Counted from the stretch's first letter, positions 50,951-61,186 are shown. The stretch is DNA of 64,000 nt from Domibacillus aminovorans (GCF_001643235.1 NZ_LQWY01000005.1:186001-250000); one strand, 5' to 3'. Translations and numbers: made by a program. Notes: generated by a model from the sequence alone, not told the origin.

Positions 50951-53581
50951 ATGAAAACATTAACTGGCGCAGATATTCGCCGCCTGTATTTAGAATTTTT
51001 CCAGGAGAAAGGTCATCGCGTGGAACCAAGCGCACCGCTCGTTCCAATTGACGATGCGAGCCTGCTCTGGATCAATAGTGGAGTGGCGACATTAAAGAAA
51101 TATTTTGACGGACGAATTATTCCTGATAATCCACGCATCACCAATGCTCAAAAATCGATTCGTACGAACGATATTGAAAACGTCGGAAAAACAGCCCGAC
51201 ACCATACATTTTTTGAAATGCTAGGTAACTTTTCAATCGGAGAATATTTCAAAAAAGAAGCCATTTACTGGGCTTGGGAGTTCCTTACAGATGAAAAGTG
51301 GATTGGCTTTGAAGCAGATAAGTTATCTGTGACGATTCATCCGGAAGATGAAGAAGCATATTTAATCTGGAAAAATGAAGTTGGTGTGCCGGATGAACGC
51401 ATCATTCGCCTTGAAGGAAACTTCTGGGATATCGGAGAAGGTCCAAGTGGCCCAAATACGGAAATCTTCTACGATCGAGGCGAAGAATATGGTGCGGATG
51501 AAAATGATCCCGAATTGTATCCTGGAGGCGAAAATGATCGTTATTTAGAAGTATGGAATCTCGTGTTTTCTGAGTTTAACCATAATCCAGACGGTACATA
51601 CACACCGCTTCCGAAGAAGAATATTGATACAGGGATGGGTCTTGAGCGAATGGCATCGGTCGTTCAAAACGTGCCAACAAACTTTGATACGGATTTATTT
51701 ATACCGATCATCCGTGCGACAGAACGTATTTCCGGCGAAAAATATCACGTAGATGCAGAAAAAGACACAGCGTTTAAAGTGATTGCCGACCATATTCGTA
51801 CGGTTGCTTTTGCCATCGGCGACGGTGCGCTTCCATCGAATGAAGGGCGCGGCTATGTCCTTCGCCGCTTACTTCGCCGTGCGGTGCGTTATGCAAAACA
51901 AATTGGCATTAACCGTCCGTTCATGTATGAACTTGTGCCGGTTGTTGGCGACATAATGAACGATTATTATCCCGAGGTCACGGAAAAATCGGCGTTCATT
52001 CAAAAAGTGATTAAAAATGAAGAAGTAAGATTCCACGAAACGCTGAATGAAGGGCTTGCAATTTTGTCGTCTGTCATTGAAAAAGCGAAAGCATCCGGAT
52101 CTGATACTATTGCCGGTGCAGATATATTCCGTTTATATGATACGTATGGTTTCCCGGTTGAGTTGACAGAAGAATATGCGGAAGAAGAAGGCATGAAAGC
52201 CGATCACGCGGGATTTGAACAAGAAATGAAGCAGCAGCGTGACCGCGCCCGTGCAGCTCGTCAAGATACTGATTCGATGCAAGTTCAAGGCGGAATTTTA
52301 TCAACAATTACGACGGAAAGCACGTTCACATATGATCGTCTTACTGTTGACACGACAGTCGCTGTCATCATGAAAGACGGTGTGATGATTGATGAAGCAC
52401 ATGAAGGCGATGAAATTCAATTTATTTTGAAGGAAACACCGTTTTATGCTGAAAGCGGCGGACAAATTGCTGATAAAGGTGTGCTTGAATCTGATGAAGT
52501 ACGCGTTGCGGTGAAAGATGTGCAAAAAGCACCAAATGGTCAAAATGTGCATAATGCAGTTGTAGAAAGCGGCATATTAACAGCAGACAGCCGTGTTACA
52601 GCGAAAGTCGACGTATTGTCACGCGGGAAAATTGTTAAAAACCATACAGCGACACATTTAATGCATCAAGCGTTAAAAGATGTACTTGGCACACATGTGA
52701 ATCAGGCAGGATCACTCGTTGATCCAGACCGTCTCCGTTTTGACTTCTCGCATTTCGGACAAGTAACAGCGGAGGAACTCGCGCAGGTCGAAACAATCGT
52801 CAACGAAAAAATTTGGCAAGGAATTGCAGTGGAAATAGCCTTTAAACCAATTGCAGAAGCGAAAGCAATGGGCGCGATGGCATTGTTCGGTGAAAAATAC
52901 GGAGATATTGTCCGTGTTGTATCTATAGGCGATTACAGCTTAGAGTTGTGCGGCGGCTGCCATGTCGTCAATACAGCAGAAATTGGTCTATTTAAAGTGT
53001 TATCTGAAAGTGGTATTGGCGCAGGTACACGCCGTATTGAAGCGGTGACAGGTGAAGGGGCGTTCCTTTATTTGAACAACCAGGCACAAGTGTTGAAAGA
53101 AGCAGCAATGAAACTAAAATCAAACACGAAAGATATTTTAGTAAAAGTGGAGAGCATTCAGACAGAGTTAAAAGAATTGCAACGTGAAAATGAATCACTT
53201 TCAAAAAAGTTGTCAAACATAGAAGCAGGAAGTTTAACAGATCAAATTCAAACGATTAACGGTGTCCAACTGCTTGCGGTAAGTGTACAGTCCCCGGATA
53301 TGAATACATTGCGTACAATGGCGGATGAACTGAAGCAAAAAGTGACTCCTGGTATCATCGTGCTTGTTGCTGAAGCAGATGGCAAAGTGAATGTCGTGAC
53401 CGCTGTTACTGGCGATTTAACAGAAAAAGGATACCATGCCGGTAAACTTGTGAAAGAAGTAGCAGGACGTCTTGGCGGTGGAGGAGGAGGGCGTGCAGAT
53501 ATGGCGCAGGCCGGTGGAAAAGATCCGTCAAAAATGGACGAAGCATTAAAATGTGCTGAGGAATGGGTTAAATCCATTTGA
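50951..53581 (+). CDS. alaS: Alanyl-tRNA synthetase
   Basis: 876-residue class II enzyme. N-terminal aminoacylation domain ([33 protein letters not shown]), editing domain with zinc-like ligands [12 protein letters not shown] (about 565-576) and CGGCHV (about 666-671), then the C-Ala domain with a coiled coil and a Gly-rich end ([18 protein letters not shown]). ATG 50951 follows GAGGAGGA; reading upstream enters the T-box. B. subtilis AlaS is 878. Confidence 0.98.
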   Translation: MKTLTGADIRRLYLEFFQEKGHRVEPSAPLVPIDDASLLWINSGVATLKKYFDGRIIPDNPRITNAQKSIRTNDIENVGKTARHHTFFEMLGNFSIGEYFKKEAIYWAWEFLTDEKWIGFEADKLSVTIHPEDEEAYLIWKNEVGVPDERIIRLEGNFWDIGEGPSGPNTEIFYDRGEEYGADENDPELYPGGENDRYLEVWNLVFSEFNHNPDGTYTPLPKKNIDTGMGLERMASVVQNVPTNFDTDLFIPIIRATERISGEKYHVDAEKDTAFKVIADHIRTVAFAIGDGALPSNEGRGYVLRRLLRRAVRYAKQIGINRPFMYELVPVVGDIMNDYYPEVTEKSAFIQKVIKNEEVRFHETLNEGLAILSSVIEKAKASGSDTIAGADIFRLYDTYGFPVELTEEYAEEEGMKADHAGFEQEMKQQRDRARAARQDTDSMQVQGGILSTITTESTFTYDRLTVDTTVAVIMKDGVMIDEAHEGDEIQFILKETPFYAESGGQIADKGVLESDEVRVAVKDVQKAPNGQNVHNAVVESGILTADSRVTAKVDVLSRGKIVKNHTATHLMHQALKDVLGTHVNQAGSLVDPDRLRFDFSHFGQVTAEELAQVETIVNEKIWQGIAVEIAFKPIAEAKAMGAMALFGEKYGDIVRVVSIGDYSLELCGGCHVVNTAEIGLFKVLSESGIGAGTRRIEAVTGEGAFLYLNNQAQVLKEAAMKLKSNTKDILVKVESIQTELKELQRENESLSKKLSNIEAGSLTDQIQTINGVQLLAVSVQSPDMNTLRTMADELKQKVTPGIIVLVAEADGKVNVVTAVTGDLTEKGYHAGKLVKEVAGRLGGGGGGRADMAQAGGKDPSKMDEALKCAEEWVKSI

Positions 53582-53663
53582 ATATATCGTCATTTGTTGT
53601 ACAATGAACATAACGTACAGGAAGCGGGCTAAATTCACCCCCGCATGAAGTGAGGTGCTGACA

Positions 53664-53939
53664 GTGAGTTCTTTTGACAAGACAATGCGGTTTAACTTTC
53701 CTGAAGAACCGTATGAAGAAAATGTAAAAGAAGTATTATTTAAAGTGCATAGTGCGCTTGAAGAAAAAGGCTACAATCCGATCAACCAAATTGTCGGATA
53801 TTTGCTTTCCGGTGACCCGGCCTACATTCCGCGCCATAATGATGCGCGTAACTTAATCCGGCGTCTGGAACGGGATGAAATCATTGAAGAACTTGTCAAA
53901 ACGTACTTGAAAGAACAGCAGGAGGATCCGACATCATGA
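53664..53939 (+). CDS. IreB-family regulatory phosphoprotein (YrzL)
   Basis: 91-residue UPF0297 protein, strongly conserved ([39 protein letters not shown]). The Enterococcus faecalis homologue IreB is phosphorylated on N-terminal threonines by the PASTA kinase IreK; Thr7 in [10 protein letters not shown] is kept here, while position 4 is Phe. GTG 53664 follows GAGGTG. Start of the ireB-ruvX-yrzB unit; the stop overlaps ruvX by four bases. Confidence 0.93.
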   Translation: MSSFDKTMRFNFPEEPYEENVKEVLFKVHSALEEKGYNPINQIVGYLLSGDPAYIPRHNDARNLIRRLERDEIIEELVKTYLKEQQEDPTS

Positions 53940-54352
53940 GAACGATGGGCCTTGATTCCGGCACGAAAACAGTAGGCATCGCGATTAGTGATGCCTTTGG
54001 CTGGACAGCGCAGGGCATTGAAACAATAAAGATCAACGAAGAAGCCGGTGAATTTGGCATTGAGCGGATCGGCGAACTTGTATGCGCGCATGACGTGAGC
54101 AAATTTGTCGTCGGCTTTCCAAAAAACATGAATAATACAGTTGGTCCCCGTGGAGAAGCAGCGCAGCGCTTTGCGGCTCTGCTTGAAGAAACATTCGGGT
54201 TTCCTGTCATTCTTTGGGATGAACGATTAACTACAATGGCAGCGGAACGTGTATTATTAGAAGCGGATGTCAGCCGGAAAAAACGTAAAAAAGTGATCGA
54301 TAAAATGGCAGCGATGATGATTCTGCAAGGATATCTCGACAGCCAAAAATAA
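53936..54352 (+). CDS. ruvX: Putative Holliday junction resolvase / pre-16S rRNA nuclease (RuvX/YqgF)
   Basis: 138-residue RNase H-fold protein of the YqgF family. Acidic catalytic motif [16 protein letters not shown] at the start (Asp near 6), [15 protein letters not shown] in the middle and the [14 protein letters not shown] motif (Asp near 99). E. coli YqgF processes the 16S rRNA 5' end; a resolvase role has also been proposed. ATG is in an ATGA overlap with the previous gene. Confidence 0.95.
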   Translation: MRTMGLDSGTKTVGIAISDAFGWTAQGIETIKINEEAGEFGIERIGELVCAHDVSKFVVGFPKNMNNTVGPRGEAAQRFAALLEETFGFPVILWDERLTTMAAERVLLEADVSRKKRKKVIDKMAAMMILQGYLDSQK

Positions 54353-54366
54353 TGAGGTGACCATTA

Positions 54367-54654
54367 ATGGAACATGGCGAAAAACACATTACAGTAATTG
54401 ATGAAAACGGTAACGAGCAGCTTTGCGAAGTGCTTTTCACTTTTAATTCAGATGAATTTGAAAAATCGTACGTTCTTTATTTCCCTGTAGGCGCAGAGGA
54501 AGATGATAATGAAGAAATCGAAATACATGCATCATCGTTCCTTCCAAAAGAAGACGGAGAAGACGGAGAACTTGAACCGATCGAATCGGATGAAGAGTGG
54601 GAAATGATTGAAGAGATGCTCAACACATTCCTTGATGATGAAGAGCAGGAATAA
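54367..54654 (+). CDS. yrzB: DUF1292 protein, YrzB-like
   Basis: 95-residue very acidic protein; the [19 protein letters not shown] beginning and the [19 protein letters not shown] end are DUF1292 marks. Function unknown. It always follows ruvX in Bacilli, as here (14 bases). A stem-loop closes the unit. Confidence 0.93.
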   Translation: MEHGEKHITVIDENGNEQLCEVLFTFNSDEFEKSYVLYFPVGAEEDDNEEIEIHASSFLPKEDGEDGELEPIESDEEWEMIEEMLNTFLDDEEQE

Positions 54655-54663
54655 TTTTTAGAG

Positions 54664-54700
54664 GAACAGGCAGCTATTAAGCACCTGTTCTTTTTCTTTT
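54664..54700 (+). terminator. Terminator after yrzB
   Basis: Stem GAACAGG/CCTGTTC with a 13-base loop, then a TTTTTCTTTT run. Confidence 0.75.
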
Positions 54701-54756
54701 GATCACATTCTTGTATAATAAGAAAAAATGCAAGATGTTGTCGAAAGGGGATTTTT

Positions 54757-55860
54757 ATGTCGAATAAGCTATATCCGCCAGCCGGTCGAAAAAAAAAGCG
54801 GCTGAAACGGGCTGTATTATTTGTGCTTGTTTTTTTCCTTCTGATCATGGTAGGAGGAGCAGCGGGTGCGTATTATGTATGGCAAAGTGCCGCTAAACCG
54901 GCCGATGAAATAAGCGAGGAAGAAGTAGCAGTATCCATTCCGCTAGGATCAAGTTTATCATCAATATCACAGAAACTTGAAGAAAGCGGAGTCGTTAAAA
55001 ATGCGACTCTCTTTAAATATTATGTGAAGTATATAGGAGAAGGCGATTTTCAGGCAGGTGAATATATACTGTCTCCTTCGATGACGCCTGAAGAAATTAT
55101 CGCAGCGTTAAAAGAGGGCAAAGTGACGGGTTTAGCAGATGGAAAGATCTCGATTCCAGAAGGTTATCAATTGACACAAATAGCTGAGATCATAGCTTCT
55201 GCAACCGACCATGATCCGGAAGATGTGATGAAGTCACTTAATGATGATGCATTCGTCAAAAAAATGATGGCAACTTATCCAGCTGTCGTCACAGAAGCAG
55301 TACTCAATGAAAATATTCGCTATCCGCTTGAAGGCTATCTATACCCGGCAACATATGAAGTGACGCCCGGGGCGCAATCTGTCGAAGAACTTGCGGAAGA
55401 AATGATCGCGAAGACGGATGAAGTTGTCAAAAGCTATACAGATCAAATTAAAGTATCCGGCATGAAGATTCATGAATTTTTAACAATTGCTTCGCTCGTT
55501 GAGGAAGAAGCAACTGGCAAAACAGACCGTAAAAAAATCGCCAGCGTCTTTTTCAACCGAATGAAAAGAGATATGCCATTGCAAACAGACCCTACCATTT
55601 TATACGCAAAAGGTGCACATCAGGATCGCGTTTTATATAAAGATCTTGAAGTTAATTCACCCTATAACACGTATCAGGTAAAAGGGCTAACACCGGGACC
55701 GATCGGTAACAGCGGAAGGGACTCAATGGAAGCAGTTCTAGAACCGGCACAGACGGATTATTTATATTTCCTCGCTTCACCTGCAGGGGATGTATATTAT
55801 TCAAAAACATTGGATGAACATAATGCATTGAAACAAAAATACATTACAAATAATCAATAA
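54757..55860 (+). CDS. mltG: Endolytic murein transglycosylase MltG
   Basis: 367-residue membrane-anchored enzyme (YceG family) that cuts new glycan strands. A basic N-terminus (GRKKKRLKRA) precedes one membrane helix (about 21-42), then a LysM-like subdomain and the catalytic domain with FLTIASLVEEEATGKTDRKKIASV (catalytic Glu) and PLQTDPTILYAKG. The C-terminal YNTYQVKGLTPGPIGNSG is a family signature. GAAAGGGG site. B. subtilis YrrL equivalent. Confidence 0.95.
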   Translation: MSNKLYPPAGRKKKRLKRAVLFVLVFFLLIMVGGAAGAYYVWQSAAKPADEISEEEVAVSIPLGSSLSSISQKLEESGVVKNATLFKYYVKYIGEGDFQAGEYILSPSMTPEEIIAALKEGKVTGLADGKISIPEGYQLTQIAEIIASATDHDPEDVMKSLNDDAFVKKMMATYPAVVTEAVLNENIRYPLEGYLYPATYEVTPGAQSVEELAEEMIAKTDEVVKSYTDQIKVSGMKIHEFLTIASLVEEEATGKTDRKKIASVFFNRMKRDMPLQTDPTILYAKGAHQDRVLYKDLEVNSPYNTYQVKGLTPGPIGNSGRDSMEAVLEPAQTDYLYFLASPAGDVYYSKTLDEHNALKQKYITNNQ

Positions 55861-55925
55861 GAAACGTGCATGGATTTTCTTTCTTTTCTATGATAGAATA
55901 ATCCGGGCACAGAAGACTCGGGAAA

Positions 55926-55950
55926 GCTAATACAGCTTTCTCTTTTTCTT
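55926..55950 (+). terminator. Terminator-like hairpin between mltG and trmR
   Basis: Stem GAAAGCT/AGCTTTC, five-base loop, then TCTTTTTCTT. Modest strength. Confidence 0.45.
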
Positions 55951-55970
55951 AGAAAAGAGGTCATATTTTC

Positions 55971-56618
55971 ATGAAAGACGAGATACACCGCTACATTGAA
56001 TCGCTGCTGCCGGCACGCGTGAAATTGTTTGCGGAAATGGAACAGTACGCACTAAAACACCGCGTACCTATCATGGAACCTGTTGGTATGGAGACATTAA
56101 TTGCAATGTTAAAGCTTCAAAAACCTGAACGTATGCTCGAAATCGGAACAGCGATTGGTTACTCAGCGCTCAGGATGGCAGATGCTGTACCTAACCTTCA
56201 TATTACGACAATGGAGAGGGACAGTGAACGGCATGAGCAGGCACTCCAAAACATCGGCCGCTCAAATGATGAGGAACGCATACACGTATTGTTTGGCGAT
56301 GCGCTTGAACTGGCAGAAGAAGCGGAAAAGTATGGACCGTTTGATGCGATTTTTATTGATGCAGCAAAAGGACAATACCGACGCTTTTTTGATTTATATG
56401 CACCGATGCTTGCACCGAACGGCGTCATTTATTCCGATAATGTATTATTTAAAGGATATGCTGCAGGAATAGAAACACCGTCGAAACGAATAGAGAAAAT
56501 GGTACAAAAAATTATGGATTATAATGAATGGCTGATGACACATCCCGATTTCCAGACAATGATTTTGCCGTCTGGTGATGGGATTGCTGTCAGCATAAAA
56601 CGGAGTGAAGAAAAGTGA
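55971..56618 (+). CDS. trmR: tRNA 5-hydroxyuridine methyltransferase TrmR (YrrM)
   Basis: 215-residue O-methyltransferase of the COMT type. SAM motif I MLEIGTAIGYSALRMA (about 46-61), motif FDAIFIDAAKGQYRRFFDLY (metal-binding Asp) and NGVIYSDNVLFKG. B. subtilis YrrM methylates ho5U34 to mo5U34. AAAGAGG precedes the ATG. It is followed with a four-base overlap by the two U32 genes that make ho5U, giving the whole pathway in one operon. Confidence 0.9.
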   Translation: MKDEIHRYIESLLPARVKLFAEMEQYALKHRVPIMEPVGMETLIAMLKLQKPERMLEIGTAIGYSALRMADAVPNLHITTMERDSERHEQALQNIGRSNDEERIHVLFGDALELAEEAEKYGPFDAIFIDAAKGQYRRFFDLYAPMLAPNGVIYSDNVLFKGYAAGIETPSKRIEKMVQKIMDYNEWLMTHPDFQTMILPSGDGIAVSIKRSEEK

Positions 56619-57544
56619 CAAAGCCAGAATTACTAGTGACACCGGGCAGTGTCAGCGAGATGAACCGACAAATTGAAGCGGGTGCTGATGCTTTTGTCCT
56701 AGGTGAGCAGCGGTATGGTCTTCGCCTTGCTGGGGAATTTGGCCGTATGCAAATACAAGAAGCCGTTACATTGGCACATGCATACGGGAAAAAAGTATAC
56801 GTCGCAGTGAATGCGATTTTTCATAATAAAATTGCTGATGAACTGGATGAATACGTACAATTCGTCAAAGAATCAGGAGCTGACGCCATCGTGTTTGGCG
56901 ATCCGGCGGTCTTAATGGCAGTTCGCGCATCTGCACCAGACTTTCCCCTTCACTGGAGTCCTGAGACTATTGCGACAAACTGGTATACAGCGAACTACTG
57001 GGGGAAACGTGGTTCTGTCCGTGCGGTGCTTGCACGCGAACTCAGCATGGATGCGATCATTGAAACGAAAGAAAATGCTGAAGTCGCGATTGAAGTGCAA
57101 GTGCATGGCATGACATGCATGTTCCAATCAAAACGGCCGCTTCTTGGTCATTATTTTGAATATATGGGCAAAAAGATGGAAATCAAAAAGCGGCAAGGTG
57201 CGCAAAATATGCTTTTGCATGACGAAGAACGAAGCAATAAGTACCCTATTTATGAAGATGAAAATGGTACGCATATTATGAGTCCAAATGATATGTGCAT
57301 TATTGATGAGCTGCAGGAGATGATTGAAGCAGGCATCGATTCATTTAAAATTGACGGCGTTCTTCAAACAGAAGACTATCGTGTTTCGGTGACAAAATTG
57401 TATCGAAAAGCAATCGATTTATGTGTTGAAAACCCGGATCAATATGAAGATGAAAAAGAAGAATTGCTTGAAGAAGCTGAAGCACTCCAGCAAGATCATC
57501 GGCCGTTGGACACGGGCTTTTTCTTTAAAGAAACGGTTTATTAA
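56615..57544 (+). CDS. trhP1: Peptidase U32 family tRNA hydroxylation protein TrhP1 (YrrN)
   Basis: 309-residue U32-family protein. Signatures QIEAGADAFVLGEQRYGLR, KKVYVAVNAIFHN and the YMGKKMEIKKRQGAQNM region. Despite the family name, members act in tRNA uridine hydroxylation; B. subtilis YrrN and YrrO (TrhP1/TrhP2) are needed for ho5U34, using prephenate-derived input. GTG 56615 overlaps the trmR stop by four bases. Confidence 0.87.
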   Translation: MTKPELLVTPGSVSEMNRQIEAGADAFVLGEQRYGLRLAGEFGRMQIQEAVTLAHAYGKKVYVAVNAIFHNKIADELDEYVQFVKESGADAIVFGDPAVLMAVRASAPDFPLHWSPETIATNWYTANYWGKRGSVRAVLARELSMDAIIETKENAEVAIEVQVHGMTCMFQSKRPLLGHYFEYMGKKMEIKKRQGAQNMLLHDEERSNKYPIYEDENGTHIMSPNDMCIIDELQEMIEAGIDSFKIDGVLQTEDYRVSVTKLYRKAIDLCVENPDQYEDEKEELLEEAEALQQDHRPLDTGFFFKETVY

Positions 57545-57558
57545 AGAAGGAGGATACA

Positions 57559-58833
57559 ATGATGGCAGCACTCAAAAACGGCAGCATTTCAACGATTGTC
57601 GATGGTAAACGAGTCATTGTGAAAAAGCCGGAACTGCTCGCACCGGCCGGAACACTTGAAAAATTGAAAATTGCTGTCCGCTATGGAGCAGATGCGGTGT
57701 ATATCGGTGGTCAGGAATACAGTCTCCGTTCCAATGCAGGTAACTTTACATTTGACGATATGAAAGAAGGCGTCGCATTTGCACGACGTTACGGAGCAAA
57801 AGTATATGTGACAACGAATATTTTTGCACACAATGAAAATATTGACGGTCTTGAAGAATATTTGCGTGGTCTTGGAGAAGTAGGTATAGCAGGCATTATC
57901 GTTGCGGATCCACTTATTATCGAAACGTGTCGCCGCGTTGCACCAAATGTGGAAGTACATTTAAGCACACAGCAGTCGCTGTCTAACTGGCGAGCGGTTC
58001 AATATTGGAAAGAAGAAGGGCTGGACCGTGTTGTTTTAGCGCGTGAGACGACAGGGGAAGAAATGCGTCTCATGAAAGAAAAAGTCGATATTGAAATCGA
58101 AACGTTTGTTCATGGTGCTATGTGTATCGCGTATTCAGGGCGTTGTGTGCTAAGCAATCACATGACAGCGCGCGATTCAAATCGCGGGGGCTGCTGTCAG
58201 TCATGTCGTTGGGATTACAATCTTGTTGAGATGGAAGATGGCGAAGAAATGGCCTTGACAACAGAAGGTGATTCACCATTTGCGATGAGCCCGAAAGATT
58301 TACGATTGCTTCAGTCGATCCCCGGGCTTGTTGAACTAGGCATTGACAGCTTAAAAATTGAAGGACGAATGAAATCGATTCATTACATTGCAACAGTTGT
58401 CAGTGTATACAGGAAAGTTATTGATGCTTATTGCGCGGACCCGGAAAACTTCACCATTCAGCCTGAATGGTTAGAAGAACTTGAGAAGTGTGCAAATCGT
58501 CCAGCAGCACCAGCGTTCTTTGAAGGTACACCGGGTGCAGATGAGCAGTTGTTTGGTGTTCATGGTAAAAAAGCGTCTCATGACTTTACCGGTCTTGTCG
58601 TAGATTATGATAAAGACACACAAATCGTCACGTTGCAGCAACGTAACTTTTTTCGTCCGGGCGATACAGTAGAATTTTTTGGTCCGGACATGGACGCCTT
58701 TACTCAAGTTGTTGGAACCGTCGTCGATGAAGATGGCAATGAGCTCGACGCTGCCCGTCATCCACTTCAAATCGTTCAATTTAAAGTGGATCATCCTGTA
58801 TCAAAAGATGATATGATGCGGAAAGGGCTGTGA
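57559..58833 (+). CDS. trhP2: Peptidase U32 family tRNA hydroxylation protein TrhP2 (YrrO)
   Basis: 424-residue U32 protein with PELLAPAGTLEKLKIAVRYG, the signature ETFVHGAMCIAYSGRCVLSN (about 179-198) and the cysteine set RGGCCQSCRW, likely an Fe-S site; the C-terminal beta domain (about 345-420) is typical of the long form. ATG 57559 or 57562 both follow AAGGAGG. Partner of TrhP1 in wobble uridine hydroxylation. In B. subtilis udk follows; here it is missing. Confidence 0.88.
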   Translation: MMAALKNGSISTIVDGKRVIVKKPELLAPAGTLEKLKIAVRYGADAVYIGGQEYSLRSNAGNFTFDDMKEGVAFARRYGAKVYVTTNIFAHNENIDGLEEYLRGLGEVGIAGIIVADPLIIETCRRVAPNVEVHLSTQQSLSNWRAVQYWKEEGLDRVVLARETTGEEMRLMKEKVDIEIETFVHGAMCIAYSGRCVLSNHMTARDSNRGGCCQSCRWDYNLVEMEDGEEMALTTEGDSPFAMSPKDLRLLQSIPGLVELGIDSLKIEGRMKSIHYIATVVSVYRKVIDAYCADPENFTIQPEWLEELEKCANRPAAPAFFEGTPGADEQLFGVHGKKASHDFTGLVVDYDKDTQIVTLQQRNFFRPGDTVEFFGPDMDAFTQVVGTVVDEDGNELDAARHPLQIVQFKVDHPVSKDDMMRKGL

Positions 58834-58982
58834 CATTCATTTGTGCACCATAATGAATAGTAAGTTGTTCGTAAATACGGATGCTGATCTCTAGTTTATT
58901 ACGTGCAAAAATACAAACAAATCTTGAACAAAAAGATATTTTATAGTATGTTTTTATGAAACAGGCATATAATTTGGAAAAC

Positions 58983-59009
58983 GCGCGCCCTCTTTAAGAG
59001 GGTGCGCGC
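58983..59009 (+). other. GC-rich hairpin in the 220-base gap before greA
   Basis: GCGCGCCCTCTT pairs with AAGAGGGTGCGCGC (one bulged base), with almost no loop and no T run after it. It could be the terminator of the yrrMNO unit or structure in the greA leader. The AT-rich DNA before it has TTGAAC (58924) and TATGTT (58947), 17 apart, a possible greA promoter. Confidence 0.6.
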
Positions 59010-59053
59010 TCATATTTCAATGCCTTTTTTGAACATTAAAGGAGTGGAAAAAG

Positions 59054-59530
59054 TTGTCGAACGAAAAAGTATACATGATGACACTGGAAGGTAAAGAAAA
59101 ATTAGAACAAGAACTGGAACACTTAAAATCAGTAAAGCGTAAAGAAGTAGTCGAGCGTATTAAAATTGCCCGCAGCTTCGGCGACCTGTCTGAAAACTCC
59201 GAATATGATTCGGCAAAAGAAGAGCAGGCGTTTGTAGAGGGACGGATTGGTACGATTGAAACAATGATCCGTAACGCGAAAATTATTGAAGAAAATTCGG
59301 TGAATTCCGACGAGGTTTCACTTGGCAAGACTGTTACATTCATTGAGTTGCCGGACGGTGAAGAGGAAAGTTATACAATTGTTGGCAGTGCAGAGGCGGA
59401 TCCATTTGAAGGGAAAATTTCAAATGATTCACCGATTGCGAAAAGCTTGATTGGCAGACGTGTCGGCGATAAAGTGATCGTTCAAACGCCAGCTGGCGAA
59501 ATGAATGTGAAAATTGTTTCGATCGGTTAA
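59054..59530 (+). CDS. greA: Transcription elongation factor GreA
   Basis: 158 residues: N-terminal antiparallel coiled coil (about 1-75, with [16 protein letters not shown] at the acidic tip region DLSENSEYD) and a C-terminal FKBP-like globular domain ([26 protein letters not shown]). It stimulates transcript cleavage in backtracked RNA polymerase. TTG start at 59054 follows AAAGGAGTGG. Followed by a terminator. Confidence 0.97.
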   Translation: MSNEKVYMMTLEGKEKLEQELEHLKSVKRKEVVERIKIARSFGDLSENSEYDSAKEEQAFVEGRIGTIETMIRNAKIIEENSVNSDEVSLGKTVTFIELPDGEEESYTIVGSAEADPFEGKISNDSPIAKSLIGRRVGDKVIVQTPAGEMNVKIVSIG

Positions 59531-59533
59531 ATG

Positions 59534-59571
59534 AAAAAGCGCTTAAGGCTTGAGCCTTTTGCGTTTTTTTT
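59534..59571 (+). terminator. Terminator after greA
   Basis: Stem from AAAAAGCGCTTAAGGCT with two internal mismatches and a TG loop, ending in seven or more T. Confidence 0.8.
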
Positions 59572-59637
59572 ATGTAAATTCATTTATCCTGTAAAGAAGA
59601 CGTGTTAAAATGGAGGCGTAACGAGGAGGAGAAAAAA

Positions 59638-60270
59638 ATGGAACAAACGTCGCGTGCAGAACGCAAAACAAAGCGGAGAAAAACAAACCGTATTTTAAAT
59701 ACAGCTATTGCGGTTGTCGCGCTGCTTATCATTATTGTCGGATTTACGATTTTTGCGGGTGGAAATAATGAAGAACCGGCCGCTCTGGAAGAAACAAAAA
59801 CGACACAAGAGCAGACAGCTGCTGTAACAGATGAGGATGAAAAGAAAGAAGAGGAACCAGAATCAGTTGGAACAAAAGAACCTGTTAAAGAAGAGCCTGT
59901 TAAAGAAGAAGAACAGACTGAGAAAGTTATTGTAACAGAAGGCTCGGAGTCAAATGTAGAACAGGATATAGTTGATCCGAATTGGGAAGGTGTTGGCACA
60001 TCTCAAGCAGGCACTCATACATCTTCATTTGAAATGGACTCAACAGACTGGCAGGAAAAAGTGAAGGCACTCTCCTATGCAACAGGTATCGCTTCTGATG
60101 ACATGACAGTATGGTACATAAGTGGAAATGGACCTAAAGGAGCGATCGGTACCGTTTCGCCTAAAGCAGATCAAAATGATGCGTACCGAGTTTACATTGA
60201 ATGGATAGAGGGACAGGGATGGAAACCGGTCAAAGTGCAGAAGCTAGAGCAAAACGATAAAGGACGTTAA
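59638..60270 (+). CDS. yrrS: YrrS-like DUF1510 membrane protein
   Basis: 210-residue bitopic protein: basic N-terminus (RAERKTKRRKTNR), one membrane helix (about 23-41), a Glu/Lys/Thr-rich linker with repeated KEEPVKEE, and a C-terminal DUF1510 domain (about 105-205; ISGNGPKGAIGTVSPK, YIEWIEGQGWKPV). B. subtilis YrrS lies at the same place after greA. Function unclear, probably outside the membrane. ATG 59638 follows GAGGAGGAG. Confidence 0.88.
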   Translation: MEQTSRAERKTKRRKTNRILNTAIAVVALLIIIVGFTIFAGGNNEEPAALEETKTTQEQTAAVTDEDEKKEEEPESVGTKEPVKEEPVKEEEQTEKVIVTEGSESNVEQDIVDPNWEGVGTSQAGTHTSSFEMDSTDWQEKVKALSYATGIASDDMTVWYISGNGPKGAIGTVSPKADQNDAYRVYIEWIEGQGWKPVKVQKLEQNDKGR

Positions 60271-60278
60271 TAAAGGGC

Positions 60279-60302
60279 CCCGCTTTGACGGCGGGTTTTT
60301 TT
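60279..60302 (+). terminator. Terminator after yrrS
   Basis: Stem CCCGC/GCGGG with a seven-base loop, then seven T; short but GC-rich. Confidence 0.7.
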
Positions 60303-60333
60303 GCGGGAGAAAGAGAAGAGGGGGCGGTTTATA

Positions 60334-61035
60334 ATGAAAATAGCCATTATTGGTGCTATGGAAGAAGAAGTATTGATTTTACGTGAAGCGATGGAAAATA
60401 AAGAAGTAAAGACAATTGCAGGCAGCGAGTTTACAACAGGTACGTTACGTGGTGTTGATGTCATCTTGCTTCGTTCGGGAATTGGAAAAGTAAACGCGGC
60501 GATGACAACATCTGTACTTATTCACGAATTCCAACCGAATGTTATCATTAATACGGGATCTGCAGGTGGACTCTCTCCAGAATTACAGGTTGGGGATATT
60601 GTTATTTCTTCTGAAGTGCGTCATCATGATGTTGATGTGACAGCATTTGGATATGAATACGGCCAGGTGCCACAGCTGCCGGCGGCGTTTATAGCAGACG
60701 CGCGTCTCGTTCAAATCGCTGCTGCTTGTGCAGAAGTCGATCAAAAAGTGAAAACAGTGAAAGGATTAATTGCGACAGGAGATTCATTTATGAATGATCC
60801 GGTGCGTGTACAGGCTATTGCTGAAAAATTTACGAATTTGCAGGCGGTTGAAATGGAAGCAGCAGCGATCGCACAAGTGGCCCATCAATTTAATGTTCCA
60901 TTTGTCATCATTCGTGCGCTTTCTGATATTGCGGGAAAAGAGTCGGATATTTCATTTGAACAGTTCTTGCCAAAAGCAGGTCTTCATTCGGCGAATCTCG
61001 TCATGAAAATGACAGAAGAACTCGGAAAAGAGTAA
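60334..61035 (+). CDS. mtnN: 5'-methylthioadenosine/S-adenosylhomocysteine nucleosidase
   Basis: 233-residue enzyme that splits MTA and SAH to adenine and the thioribose. Start [26 protein letters not shown], and the active-site block [10 protein letters not shown] with [12 protein letters not shown] and [11 protein letters not shown] (catalytic Asp). ATG 60334 follows AGAGGGGG. In B. subtilis yrrT lies between yrrS and mtnN and mccAB follows; neither is here, so the salvage cluster is reduced. Confidence 0.97.
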   Translation: MKIAIIGAMEEEVLILREAMENKEVKTIAGSEFTTGTLRGVDVILLRSGIGKVNAAMTTSVLIHEFQPNVIINTGSAGGLSPELQVGDIVISSEVRHHDVDVTAFGYEYGQVPQLPAAFIADARLVQIAAACAEVDQKVKTVKGLIATGDSFMNDPVRVQAIAEKFTNLQAVEMEAAAIAQVAHQFNVPFVIIRALSDIAGKESDISFEQFLPKAGLHSANLVMKMTEELGKE

Positions 61036-61114
61036 GAAAACGATAACAAAACAGTCATTTTATGATAAAGTAATAGAAATGATAGAAGTGGATTTGAAAA
61101 GGAGTGTTGCAAGA

Positions 61115-61186
61115 ATGGTTATGATGATTTTAGGATTGTTGCTGGCGACTGTAACAGGTGTTATGATTTCTGCATCAATCGACTGA
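61115..61186 (+). CDS. Possible 23-residue hydrophobic peptide
   Basis: ATG 61115 is ten bases after AAAAGGAG and opens a short ORF of 23 residues ([20 protein letters not shown] core), one membrane-spanning stretch. It overlaps the 3' end of sigK on the other strand by 12 bases. I do not recognise it; the good ribosome binding site is the main support. It could be chance. Confidence 0.4.
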   Translation: MVMMILGLLLATVTGVMISASID

